Shown piece by piece: positions 8,925-17,773 of a stretch of DNA of 64,000 nt (within the stretch, counting starts at the first letter, position 1; each line of letters opens with the position of its first letter). Origin of the DNA: JACKDW01 sp964621785. GTDB taxonomy: Bacteria; Myxococcota_A; Polyangia; Nannocystales; Nannocystaceae. The position numbers and the translations under genes were made by a program. The notes beneath the pieces are model-generated. The model searched no databases. It saw only the letters and a list, made by a program, of their open reading frames with translations, and had not been told where the DNA came from. The stretch lies in NCBI GenBank assembly GCA_964621785.1, contig CAZUPD010000003.1, positions 106,590 through 170,589 on the forward strand, written 5' to 3'.

Positions 8925-9938
8925 ATGTCCGAACTCATGCGGCTTTGTCTGCAGGGTCCACCTGACCGCGAGGCTTGGCCGCCTCCGCGGTTGATCGGGC
9001 GCTACTACGGCGGGCGGCCCGGGCCGACGATGGTCGCGTTTGGCGGAATCCACGGCAACGAGCCGGCCGGTGTGCACGCGCTCGCCCGGGTGCTCGATAC
9101 CTTGGCCAGCTACCGCCTCGATATGTGCGGTCAACTGATCGGGCTCGCCGGCAATCGTCAAGGCCTCGCCGCCAACCGCCGCTACCTCGAAGAGGATCTC
9201 AATCGGATCTGGGGGCCGGAGCGGGTCGACGATCCACCGCGGCAATCGGTCGAGGTCGGCGAGCAGGTGGCGATCCGCAAGCTCGTCGACGAGCTCGCCG
9301 ACGGGGCAGAAAAACTGGTCCTGCTCGACTTGCACACGATCTCGAGCAACGGCCCGCCGTTTTGCGGGATCATGGACTCGTACCGCAACCGCCAAATGGC
9401 CAAGGCCCTACCGATCACGACGATTGTCGGACTCGGAGATTATGTCCACGGGGACATGTTGACGCATTTTCACGACCTCGGCGGGCACACATGTGTCTCG
9501 GTCGAGGGCGGACAACACAACGCACCCGAAACGGTCGATCGGCTCGAGTCCGCGATTTGGATCGTCGCCGGGGCGGCGGGCCTATTTGCCGGTTCTCGGG
9601 CCCAGGAGCTTGTCAAACCCCACCACGAAAGGCTCGCCCGGTCCGCGGCGGGGCTGCCGGGACTGATTCGCAACTGTCACCGCCACCCGGTGGAGGAGGG
9701 GGACGGGTTTGCCATGCGTCCGGGGTTTCAGAACTTTTCTCCGATCGATGCGGGTCAACCCCTCGCCGACAGTCACCAGGGGACGATCGTGGCCCCGTTT
9801 TCCGGATTTTTGGTGATGCCTCTCTATCAACCGGGCGGAACAGACGGTTTTTTCGCCGCCAAACCGGTGTCGAAGGCCCGTCGGGTATGGGCCGATAGCA
9901 TGCGGGGGCCACTTTTTCGCGGCCCTTCGAGCGCATAG
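8925..9938 (+). CDS. Succinylglutamate desuccinylase / aspartoacylase-family protein
   Basis: 337 residues from ATG 8925 (ATG 8937 is an alternative). Zinc-peptidase marks are present: AFGGIHGNEPAG (HxxE zinc ligands), EDLNRIWG (substrate-binding DLNR), VLLDLHTISS (third zinc ligand His) and a later SVEGGQ segment with a candidate catalytic Glu. This is the AstE/AspA branch of the M14 fold, which hydrolyses N-acyl amino acids. In E. coli AstE finishes arginine catabolism, but no other ast gene is here, so the substrate is unknown. The C-terminal quarter (about 250-320) is a small beta domain common in the family. Confidence 0.85.
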   Translation: MSELMRLCLQGPPDREAWPPPRLIGRYYGGRPGPTMVAFGGIHGNEPAGVHALARVLDTLASYRLDMCGQLIGLAGNRQGLAANRRYLEEDLNRIWGPERVDDPPRQSVEVGEQVAIRKLVDELADGAEKLVLLDLHTISSNGPPFCGIMDSYRNRQMAKALPITTIVGLGDYVHGDMLTHFHDLGGHTCVSVEGGQHNAPETVDRLESAIWIVAGAAGLFAGSRAQELVKPHHERLARSAAGLPGLIRNCHRHPVEEGDGFAMRPGFQNFSPIDAGQPLADSHQGTIVAPFSGFLVMPLYQPGGTDGFFAAKPVSKARRVWADSMRGPLFRGPSSA

Positions 9939-10009
9939 GTCCGAGCATATCCCCAACGCGGGCAATCTTCAGACTGCTATGCTTCCGATGGATAGCGATC
10001 GGTAAACCT

Positions 10010-12076
10010 GTGTACGAATCTTTTTGCCCGCCCACGCGCCGGACAGTCGGCCTCACCATCCTCGCGGCGGTGATCGGGTGGGGCTGTACCCCGCGCCAGT
10101 CCGCTGGCCACGCACCTGCGGAGGTATCGATGAAAGCCAAGAGCAAGCTTCCCGTCACCCGGGACGTTCCCTTGAAAGAACCTCCTGTGGGTCCGGAGGT
10201 GCAGGGGACTGCGCTGCACAAGTTCCCCGGATCGGCGATGTTGGCCGCGCGAAATGCTTCCGTTGTTGCATATTCACCCGATCGCCCGGTCCTCGTGTCG
10301 GCCGGCGGCGGGGAGGGGACCTTGGACCGGCTCACCGACCGCCTTCAGATCTGGGATCCTGAGACGGGGGCGGTCCAATCCTATCTCGGCCTCGATCGCG
10401 TTCAACCCAAGGCGATCGCTTGGGTGGGCACGCCTGCGTGGATGGTCGCCGCCGAGGTCGGTCCGATGGCTGGAATTTGGGATCTGGCGACGGGTCGACA
10501 GGTTGGCCAAATTAATGCAGGTGCAAGTATCTATGAAATTGCTTGCGCCCGTACGAACCGATTGTGTGCGACCGCCGACGGTGATGGCCAGGTTGCCCTG
10601 TGGGATCTCCAGCCGTTCGAACAGACCGATGGGGTCAACCTGCTCGGGAACCCGCGTCAGCTGTGGAAGGCCGACGAGGCTGTCTTTGCACTTGCCATGA
10701 CCGAGGATGGTTCGACGCTGTATGTCCCGAATTTGCGTGGTGGTCGGGCAACGCTTGTGTGGTTTGATACCGCCTCGGGAAAGCGTCAGGGGAGTATCGA
10801 CCTTGAAGGGGAGGTTCGCTCGTTGTTGCTTTATCCCGAGCAGCGCAAGATCGCGGTCGGCTGTACAACGCCACAGGGCGAAGCCGTTGTGATTCACGAA
10901 CTTGCGGGAGGAAAACCGCTCGCACGCATGTACGGCCATACCCACCATATCTACGGGCTCAAACGGCTGGCCGACGGGCGGCTGTTGTCCACCAGTGGCG
11001 ACGGTACGGTTCGTGTGTGGAGCACGACCGGCCAGCCGCTCAAAACCCTCGATTTCGGGTCGGCCCTGTGGTCCCTCGATGTCTCTGCCGACGGTAGCGA
11101 GTTTGCGGCCGCCGGCAATTCGCGGTCGATTCCCGTGTGGCGGACGAGTACGTTGGAGCCCAAATTCAACGGCAGCGGTCGTCATGTCGAACGCATCGAA
11201 GGGATCGCGTGGACACCCGACGGCCGCGAACTCATCACGATCGACGGCTCCGGCAAGTTGCTCATCCGCGATCAGGCGACCGGGAAGATCCGGGTCTCCC
11301 ACCGCCAGGATGAGGCGTTTGATAGCTTGCGTATACAACAAGGTGGCGACGAATTTTTAACGGTTGATGCGGCGAACGTGCGCCGGTGGGATCTCCAGAC
11401 CGGAAAGCCGAAGGCACAGTTTGCCACCAACCGATTTGCCGAGTACTGGTATGCGCCTACCGGATACTTGCTGCGCGGCGATTCGACGCGGGTGGTGACC
11501 GAAGTCGATGCGCATACAGGAGTAATTCGGCGAACCTTCGGACAATCGCAACAGCACGATGAGATCCGTCAAAACCTCCTGCGCGCGACTTCGGTGACGA
11601 CGAGCGCGGATGGCAAGTGGATGGCGATGGCCCGCTGGGATCAACCAGTTCAGATCTACGACCTGACGACCGGAGCCCTGGTGCGCGAGCTACCGGGTAC
11701 CCTCGAAGCCGCGTTTCGCCCCGACGGCAAGCGTTTGGCCGTCGGGTTTGGCCGCGTGTCCAAGCGGGGCAACGACCTTTCACTGACGATCTACGACACC
11801 GAGACATGGCACGCGGTCGGGAGTGTGACGGCCGAGCCGGGGGGGATGCAGTACACACCCGACGGTCGCTTGCTCGCCACGTTTGAGTCCGGCGGTGTCG
11901 CGCTGTGGGACCCCGAGACCGGTGAGCGCGTCTCGATGGTCCGCGAGCCGACGCATCAGGTTTCGGCTTTTGCATTTGACCGCACAGGCACCACATTGGC
12001 CACCGGTGGGCTCGACGGTTCGATCGTCACCTGGGATGTGTCGATGGTCGGGCGAGAAAACGAGCCCGGATACTGA
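10010..12076 (+). CDS. WD40-repeat beta-propeller lipoprotein
   Basis: 688 residues from GTG 10010. An N-terminal hydrophobic stretch LTILAAVIGWGC looks like a lipoprotein signal. From about 80 to the end the protein consists of WD40-type blades: recurring W-D endings such as QIWDPETG, GIWDLATG, ALWDLQP, VRVWSTTG, ALWDPETG and the final VTWDVS, enough for one or two propellers. Such exported propellers serve as protein-interaction platforms. It stands alone: the neighbours are an AstE-like gene upstream and a convergent Nudix gene. A TATGCT box at 9978-9983 could start a transcript about 20 nt upstream of the GTG; in that leader a five-codon reading frame (MDSDR) is present. Confidence 0.75.
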   Translation: MYESFCPPTRRTVGLTILAAVIGWGCTPRQSAGHAPAEVSMKAKSKLPVTRDVPLKEPPVGPEVQGTALHKFPGSAMLAARNASVVAYSPDRPVLVSAGGGEGTLDRLTDRLQIWDPETGAVQSYLGLDRVQPKAIAWVGTPAWMVAAEVGPMAGIWDLATGRQVGQINAGASIYEIACARTNRLCATADGDGQVALWDLQPFEQTDGVNLLGNPRQLWKADEAVFALAMTEDGSTLYVPNLRGGRATLVWFDTASGKRQGSIDLEGEVRSLLLYPEQRKIAVGCTTPQGEAVVIHELAGGKPLARMYGHTHHIYGLKRLADGRLLSTSGDGTVRVWSTTGQPLKTLDFGSALWSLDVSADGSEFAAAGNSRSIPVWRTSTLEPKFNGSGRHVERIEGIAWTPDGRELITIDGSGKLLIRDQATGKIRVSHRQDEAFDSLRIQQGGDEFLTVDAANVRRWDLQTGKPKAQFATNRFAEYWYAPTGYLLRGDSTRVVTEVDAHTGVIRRTFGQSQQHDEIRQNLLRATSVTTSADGKWMAMARWDQPVQIYDLTTGALVRELPGTLEAAFRPDGKRLAVGFGRVSKRGNDLSLTIYDTETWHAVGSVTAEPGGMQYTPDGRLLATFESGGVALWDPETGERVSMVREPTHQVSAFAFDRTGTTLATGGLDGSIVTWDVSMVGRENEPGY

Positions 12077-12135
12077 GCAAGCGCGGCACTGGCATGCCGA
12101 CCGCCGAGGCATCGATCGGATCGATGCAATTACAA

Positions 12136-12690
12136 TTACTGAGCGAGATGCTGGGCGGCGAAGTAAATCCCGGTGTAGACCTTGAGGTCGATGTGGTAGC
12201 CCTCGTCTGAGCGGTCGCGGAGCCATTGTTCGACCGCGTCGAGTCCGACCTCGTGGACCGTGATGTCTTCCCCCTCGACCCCGCCTCCGGGGCCGACACG
12301 GCGCAGATCGGTAGCGAGAAAGAGGGCGAGGGTTTCACTCGAGATCCCCGGGGAGCTCGGCCCTCGGGTTAGAAATTTGATCGTCGCAGCTTCATAGCCT
12401 GTCTCTTCGACCAGTTCTCGACCCGCTGCGATCGCCATGTCCTCGTCCTCTTCACCTGGCGTATCGCCCACGAGTCCGGCCGGTAATTCGATGACGAGAC
12501 CACCCATCGCCGGCCGTGGCTGTTCGATCAAAATGAGTTTGTCGGCGGGGGTCAGGGCGACGATGGCCGCCGCGCCGGTGGCGTTGACACGCTCTGCGTA
12601 CTCCCACCGCCCGCGCCGGACGAGCCGGACAAACCGGCCAGAGGCGATGGTGGTCAGGGGCTGCGATACGGTCTCGGCGTCGGTCATCAC
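12136..12690 (-). CDS. Nudix hydrolase, ADP-ribose pyrophosphatase-like
   Basis: 184 residues from adjacent GTG/ATG starts (12690/12687). The second half of the Nudix box, GRELVEETGY, is intact and gives the metal-binding Glu residues. The first half is unusual: the Gly of GLVGDTPGEEDEDMA lies 11 residues rather than 6 before the matching Glu, so the loop appears to carry an insertion of about five residues. The preceding IELPAG strand and the overall length fit the ADP-ribose / GDP-mannose pyrophosphatase branch. These enzymes cleave X-P-P-nucleoside compounds and limit free ADP-ribose. Cytoplasmic. Convergent with the WD40 gene and followed upstream by the minisatellite at 12752-13260. Confidence 0.8.
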   Translation of the reverse strand: MMTDAETVSQPLTTIASGRFVRLVRRGRWEYAERVNATGAAAIVALTPADKLILIEQPRPAMGGLVIELPAGLVGDTPGEEDEDMAIAAGRELVEETGYEAATIKFLTRGPSSPGISSETLALFLATDLRRVGPGGGVEGEDITVHEVGLDAVEQWLRDRSDEGYHIDLKVYTGIYFAAQHLAQ

Positions 12691-12751
12691 CGAGAGTTTG
12701 GAGACTCGAACAAAAAATCGCCAGCCTCGATCTTTTAAGATCGCGGTGGGG

Positions 12752-13260
12752 CGAGGTTGCGGCTCGGAGGTCTGGGCCGCGACAGGGCAGGTCCGAGTTG
12801 GTGGGGGTCTTCGCGTTGCCGAGGTTGCGGCTCGGAGGTTCGGGCTGCAAGAGGATCCGAGTTGGTGAGGCTCGGAGGTTCGGGCTGCGAGAGGATCCGA
12901 GTTGGTGAGGCTCGGAGGTTCGGGCTGCGAGAGGATCCGGTTGGTGGGGGTCTTCGCGTTGCCGAGGTTGCGGCTCGGAGGTTCGGGCTGCGAGAGAATC
13001 CGAGTTGGTGAGGCTCGGAGGTTCGGGCTGCGAGAGAATCCGAGTTGGTGGGGTCTTCGCGTTGCCGAGGTTACCTCGGAGGTTGCGGCTGCGAGAGGAT
13101 CCGAGTTGGTGGGGTCTTCGCGTCGCCGAGGTTGCGGCTCGGAGGTCCGGGCCGCGACAGGGCAGGTTCGAGTTGGTGGGGGTCTTCGCGTTGCCGAGGT
13201 TGCGGCTCGGAGGTCTTCGCGTTGGCGTTGGCTCGGAGGTTCGGGCCGAGAGGGGTCCGA
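12752..13260. repeat. Hairpin-rich minisatellite of about ten units
   Basis: The word CTCGGAGG recurs at about 12763, 12831, 12871, 12911, 12974, 13014, 13075, 13139, 13206 and 13232, giving spacings of 68, 40, 40, 63, 40, 61, 64, 67 and 26 bp. A 40-bp core (GGTTCGGGCTGCGAGAGGAT followed by CCGAGTTGGTG) is combined with an optional insert of about 25 bp containing GGTCTTCGCGTTGCCGAG. Where the insert is present, CCGAG-gttgcgg-CTCGG makes a small hairpin. The block lies between the Nudix gene start and the pseudokinase 3' end. Plus-strand frames stay open through it, but the peptides are only the repeat translated and continue antisense into the pseudokinase gene, so I regard it as non-coding. 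The 3' edge decays gradually toward about 13320. Confidence 0.85.
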
Positions 13261-13342
13261 GTTTGTTGCCGATGGTTACGGCTCGCTCAAGGGCTCGGGC
13301 CGCGAGGGCTGTCGAGGTTGCCGTCTAGGTCTCACGCTGGCG

Positions 13343-16300
13343 TCAGCGTGTCATCGACAGGGCGAATTCATGGATGCGACTGCGGTCCCCATCCCCAGCT
13401 GGGAACTCCATGCGCTGGATCTCGTCGATGACACACTGTTCGATCGGTGCCCGAATCGGCGGTGGTGGAGTAAACGACCGCGCTTGAATGGCACCAGTGT
13501 CGGCGACGTTGACCACCAGCTTGACTCGGGCACTCGAGAGGCGATTGGGCCCTCCTCCCAACAGATAGCCACAAACCTGCGGCAGGCGGGCATTGGCGAG
13601 GTCGAGGCTCGCTTTGAGGTCGCCGGTTCCCTTCAGTGCCGGCAGCGGTGGCGGCGGAGTCGGTGGGACCTGCGGCGGTGTGGGCTCGGTGTGGACTGGC
13701 GTGGGGGTTGGTTGAGTCGGTGGGGTCGGGGCCGTTTTGGGGGCGGTATTTGGAGTCGCCGGTTGTATCGCCGACTTTGTTGGCTGTGTCCCCGGGGCGA
13801 CCGCCACAGGTCCAGCATCCGGGTTGTTCTTCGTCATGATTGTATACACAACGAGAACCGCGAGGATGATCACCGCGCCCACCAACACTGGACTGGTCCC
13901 CCCGCTGACCCGGGTGATCGTCTGAACCTGTGGTTGTGGTTGCGGCTCGACGCGCGGTTGCTGGGGAGGTGTCGGACTCGCCTGAACCGGTGCCGAAAGC
14001 CCGCGCCGAGGGGTTGCCTGCGGCATCGCTATCGGTGTGACCGCGCGTTTTTTCTGTTCCGGCGGAGGTTGTTTCGCGGGAGCGGGTTGTTTCGCAGGAG
14101 CGGAAGCCGGCTGTTTCGCAGGCTCGGAGACCGCCGGCAACGACCGGGGATCGACGGTGGCGGATTTTGTCGGCAGTGGCGGGAGCTTGAGATTGGGAGG
14201 TTTTTTACCTGCCAGTTTGGCGGCGACTTTTGGTTCGACCGGGTGGGTCGTCGTGATCGGTGCGGATGCATGTATCGGATCACGGACCTTGGGTGCATCG
14301 ACATCGGCCTGGGGTTCGGCGAACACCGCGGCGGATTTTTCGATATCCTCGAGCGCCGTCAAAAACTCGAGGGCGGTGCCAAAGCGCTGGCCGGGATCTT
14401 TGTGCAGGGACTGGGCGATGACATCCTCGAGTGCGGCGGGCAGGAACTGCTCGCTGACCGCACTCAACGGGGGAGGATCGCCGGTCTGCTGTTTGGCGAG
14501 CACCTCGGCAAACGACGTACCAGCGAATGCTGCGGTCCCACAGATCAGTTCGTAGAGGATCGCTCCCACGGCGTAGATATCCGCCGGGGCACTCGCTGCG
14601 GCGCCTAGGGTACGCTCGGGCGCGAGGTACTCGGCCGTGCCGCCGATGCCCCCCATCGCGTTCACGTGGGCTGGTCCGTCGGCCGAGCGGTAGGTTCCGT
14701 GCAGGGCCGGGATTCCGGCGTTGAGCAGGATGATTCCCGATTTTGTGCAGATGCAATTATCTGGCGTAAGATCGCCGTGGTAGAGCGCCGTCGCGTGCAG
14801 GGCACTCAGGCCTTCGAGAATTTCGCGGGCGAGTTGGACTGCCCGTTGCCACGGCAAAATTTCTTCGCGGGCGAGCAACTTGGAGAGGTTTTCGCCATCG
14901 ATGAACGCGAGGGCGGCATAGCTGACATGGTTGTCGGAGACGCCGACCTTGTGGACCTGAATCAGGCGCGGGTGGCTCACCGTCGACAGCGCCTGATACT
15001 GGTTGCGAAACGCCTTCGCGTCGCGGGTATCGGGGCCGAACTTCGGGGCGAGGAGTTGGACCACTGCAGGCAGGCCGGAGTCGAGAAGCTCGGCGAGGTA
15101 ACTGCGGCGTGTGGGTGAATCGCCAAACGGGCGCAGTAGGAGGTAGGCGCCGTCGAACTCGGTACCTGCGAGATCGTCGGGATTGGTCCACTGCGCATCA
15201 GGCATCCGGGGTTTGACCGGTGCAGCGTCCGCAACCTGTGTAGATGCATCGTCTCCCGACGTATCCGCGAGGGATGACAGTGCGCCCTCGTCCTCGTCGG
15301 ATGGTTCGTCACCGACGGTTTCGGAGGACGCATCTTCGGAAGACACGTGGGAGACTTCGCTCGGCGCTGGGCGAAAGTAGTCGTCCTCATCTTCGTCGAA
15401 TGCTCGCAGCGACGTATCGGGCTCGGGCGAAACGTCAGTGACTTCACTCGGCGCCGGGCGGAAGGCGTCGTCCTCATCCTCGGCAAATGCCCGCAGGGAC
15501 ACATCTTCTGGGTGGTCCACGCTCGCCCCAGACAGCCCCGGCAAGGGTTCATCGAGGAGGTCGAGCGACGGGGGAGCTGGTGGATCAAACCCGGTGTCGT
15601 CTGCAAATTCCGGTGTATCTGCAACAGACTTCGCAGCTGCGATCGACGCATCCTCTAGGTCGGAGGATTCGTCGTCGTCGTCGAGATTGGCGAAACTGGA
15701 TTCGTCGGGGGATTCGTCGTCGTCGTCGAGATTGGCGAAACTGGATTCGTCGGGGGATTCGTCGTCGTCGTCGAGATTGGCGAAACTGGATTCGTCGGGG
15801 GACTCGTCGTCGTCGTCGAGATTGGCGAAACTGGACTCGTCGGGGGACTCGTCGTCGTCGAGATTGGCGAAGCTGGACTCGTCGGGGGACTCGTCGTCGT
15901 CGAGATTGGCGAAGCTGGATTCGTCGTCGTCGTTGAGGTTGGCGAAGCTGGATACGTCGGGGGACTCGTCGTCGTCGGCGAAGCTGGTTTCGTCGGGGGA
16001 CTCGTCGTCATCGAGGACGGCGAAGTTGGGTTTGTTGTCGTCGTCGTCGTTGGCGAAACTTGGTTCGTTGTCGGATGCATCGGCAGCGAAGTCGGACTCG
16101 TCGTCGTCGTCCGCCGTGTTGCGGTCTACGACATAGAGAGATGTCTCGGAGACTTCTGTCGTGCCGTCCTCTTCGACGCGGTACAGCGTCGTCGCAGTTG
16201 CTGGGTCGTCCTCGTACTCTTCTTGGAGGTCGTCGTCGTCGTCGGTATCGACGCGATAGGCAGCGGTTTCCAAGGCTTCGGGATTGCCGGAAATCCCGTG

Positions 16301-17515
16301 GTCAAACTCGTCGTCATCGTCCTGTAAGGCGTTGACGATCCCGCTCTCCGAAGCGTGCGTCGCTTGGTCGTCGTCGGCGAACTCGTCGTCGTCTGCCGGG
16401 AGGACGCCCGAGACATAGCTGACCCCGGCTGATGCATCGGGCAGGTCGCCGGCACCGGCGAACATGGGTGGTGGTGCGAGGTTGTCCGGGTCGCCCAAGA
16501 GCGCATCGCCGAACGACTCAACCGGGGAGCGGGTGAACAGGCCCTGGCCGATGCTTTCGTCCGGTTTGGGTCGGTCGAACGAGTCGAGTCCACCGGCGAC
16601 AGTGGAAGCGTCGGCGTCTGTCGCGTCGAGTTCGTCCGTGTCCTCGCCAGTGGGTGCTTCGGGGTCGGTTGCGGTGACGTCGGCGTCGTCGTCGTCGGTG
16701 AATGCAGCCTCGTCGAGCGCAGCAGCGTCGGCGTTGTCGTCGTCGGTGAATGCGGCCTCGTCGAGCGCAGCAGCGTCGGCGTTGTCGTCGTCGGTGAATG
16801 CGGCCTCGTCGAGCGCAGCGGAATCGTCGTCGGTGAATTCATCGAGCGCAGCAGCGTCGTCGTCGGTGAATGCGACCTCGTCGAGCGCAGCGGAATCGTC
16901 ATCGGTGGTGTCGTCGTCGTCGGCGATCGCGGAGATCGGTGTGCTTACAACTTTCTTGGGCCGGGTCGGAAGTTTGCCGAACGATGGCGGGTGGTTGAGG
17001 TCCTCGGGATCATCTTGGGTGATAAACTCCGGCACACCGGAGGCCGGTTTCGATTTTTCCGGAGGTGGCTCAGGTGGGTTCAGCGGGGCAACGCTGGCGA
17101 ACTCGTCGTCGACATCGCGGATAAACGCCCGCAGGTTTTGACTCGAGAGCACCTTCTTGGGCGGCGGTGGCGGTGGTTCGGCCTCGATTTGCCCGGGCTT
17201 GATCTCGAGGGCGCCCGACAGTTCGCTGGGATCGACCTCGAGCAACGAGCTCGAGGACAACTCCATCAACGACGACGACGGAGACTCGTCGGCTTCGGGG
17301 GACAGCGCAGCCGACGTCCACGTTCCCACATTGTGGTCGAGGTCGTCCTCCGGTGGAGGAGGCGGCTTTTTTGCCGGTTTGGGAGGCGGACGAAAGCGGC
17401 GCGGGGGCGGGGGGGGAGGTGCCGTCGCTTGTTCGTCACTGATGTCAACCATGTCGGCAGCATCGAGCAGCTCGACATCGTCGAGTTCCGCGGGGTCCGT
17501 ACTCGACTGGTCCAT
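13343..17515 (-). CDS. Giant acidic pseudokinase with transmembrane segment and TonB/AgmX-like C-terminus
   Basis: 1390 residues. ATG 17515 is chosen because GAGGTGGA sits 5 nt before it. Order: Pro-rich patch (about 15-55); acidic low-complexity region with repeats of AALDEAAFTDDD (about 205-275) and about eight DESSFANLDDDD-type repeats (about 480-620); kinase-like domain (about 795-1057); Pro/Lys-rich linker; one transmembrane segment VLVGAVIILAVLVVY (about 1210-1227); Pro/Thr linker; C-terminal domain (about 1295-1390) resembling TonB/AgmX tails, with a conserved Cys and an MEFPAGDGD ending. In the kinase domain the Gly-loop is absent (LRPFGDSPTRRSY), the VAIK lysine is missing (VVQLLAP), HRD is HGD (HGDLTPDN) and DFG is NAG. 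It is therefore very likely inactive and may act as an ATP-independent scaffold linking cytoplasm and periplasm. Confidence 0.8.
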   Translation of the reverse strand: MDQSSTDPAELDDVELLDAADMVDISDEQATAPPPPPPRRFRPPPKPAKKPPPPPEDDLDHNVGTWTSAALSPEADESPSSSLMELSSSSLLEVDPSELSGALEIKPGQIEAEPPPPPPKKVLSSQNLRAFIRDVDDEFASVAPLNPPEPPPEKSKPASGVPEFITQDDPEDLNHPPSFGKLPTRPKKVVSTPISAIADDDDTTDDDSAALDEVAFTDDDAAALDEFTDDDSAALDEAAFTDDDNADAAALDEAAFTDDDNADAAALDEAAFTDDDDADVTATDPEAPTGEDTDELDATDADASTVAGGLDSFDRPKPDESIGQGLFTRSPVESFGDALLGDPDNLAPPPMFAGAGDLPDASAGVSYVSGVLPADDDEFADDDQATHASESGIVNALQDDDDEFDHGISGNPEALETAAYRVDTDDDDDLQEEYEDDPATATTLYRVEEDGTTEVSETSLYVVDRNTADDDDESDFAADASDNEPSFANDDDDNKPNFAVLDDDESPDETSFADDDESPDVSSFANLNDDDESSFANLDDDESPDESSFANLDDDESPDESSFANLDDDDESPDESSFANLDDDDESPDESSFANLDDDDESPDESSFANLDDDDESSDLEDASIAAAKSVADTPEFADDTGFDPPAPPSLDLLDEPLPGLSGASVDHPEDVSLRAFAEDEDDAFRPAPSEVTDVSPEPDTSLRAFDEDEDDYFRPAPSEVSHVSSEDASSETVGDEPSDEDEGALSSLADTSGDDASTQVADAAPVKPRMPDAQWTNPDDLAGTEFDGAYLLLRPFGDSPTRRSYLAELLDSGLPAVVQLLAPKFGPDTRDAKAFRNQYQALSTVSHPRLIQVHKVGVSDNHVSYAALAFIDGENLSKLLAREEILPWQRAVQLAREILEGLSALHATALYHGDLTPDNCICTKSGIILLNAGIPALHGTYRSADGPAHVNAMGGIGGTAEYLAPERTLGAAASAPADIYAVGAILYELICGTAAFAGTSFAEVLAKQQTGDPPPLSAVSEQFLPAALEDVIAQSLHKDPGQRFGTALEFLTALEDIEKSAAVFAEPQADVDAPKVRDPIHASAPITTTHPVEPKVAAKLAGKKPPNLKLPPLPTKSATVDPRSLPAVSEPAKQPASAPAKQPAPAKQPPPEQKKRAVTPIAMPQATPRRGLSAPVQASPTPPQQPRVEPQPQPQVQTITRVSGGTSPVLVGAVIILAVLVVYTIMTKNNPDAGPVAVAPGTQPTKSAIQPATPNTAPKTAPTPPTQPTPTPVHTEPTPPQVPPTPPPPLPALKGTGDLKASLDLANARLPQVCGYLLGGGPNRLSSARVKLVVNVADTGAIQARSFTPPPPIRAPIEQCVIDEIQRMEFPAGDGDRSRIHEFALSMTR
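15655..15960 (-). repeat. In-frame tandem repeat encoding DESSFANLDDDD units
   Basis: Within the pseudokinase gene a 45-48 bp unit is repeated about six to eight times; each copy contains the plus-strand words GATTGGCGAAACTGGA and TCGTCGTCGTC. Neighbouring copies differ mainly by one GTC triplet, so the number of Asp residues per unit varies. This is a slippage-prone coding minisatellite; length variation would change the acidic linker without breaking the frame. Confidence 0.8.
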
Positions 17516-17773
17516 GTGTTCCACCTCGCGGGCCTTCGCGGCCCCAGTCTCGGCTGTGGTCTCCCTAGATGTATCTACCCCGTCCGGGGTACGGGTGTTC
17601 GTCGAACCGTTGCCAGGTGTCCCCACAGGTCGGTGAGGATATCGCACAACTCAGCAGACGCGGTCAAACAATCGCCTAGCCGGACGTCACCCAGAAAGGT
17701 TGTGCGCCCGGGCGAGCGCCGTCGGGAACATCCCGAGGATCCCGCACTCGGTTCGCACGCAGTTCACCTGTGG

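Noticed and set aside
12752..13260. CRISPR array
   Set aside because: Spacings are irregular, the intervening sequences are themselves repeated rather than unique, and no cas gene is present.
12902..14608. Long plus-strand open frame (568 codons) over the minisatellite and the pseudokinase 3' end
   Set aside because: Its start is translated repeat DNA and the rest is antisense to a clearly coding minus-strand gene with TonB-like and kinase-like domains; composition is Arg/Gly-rich as expected for a shadow frame.
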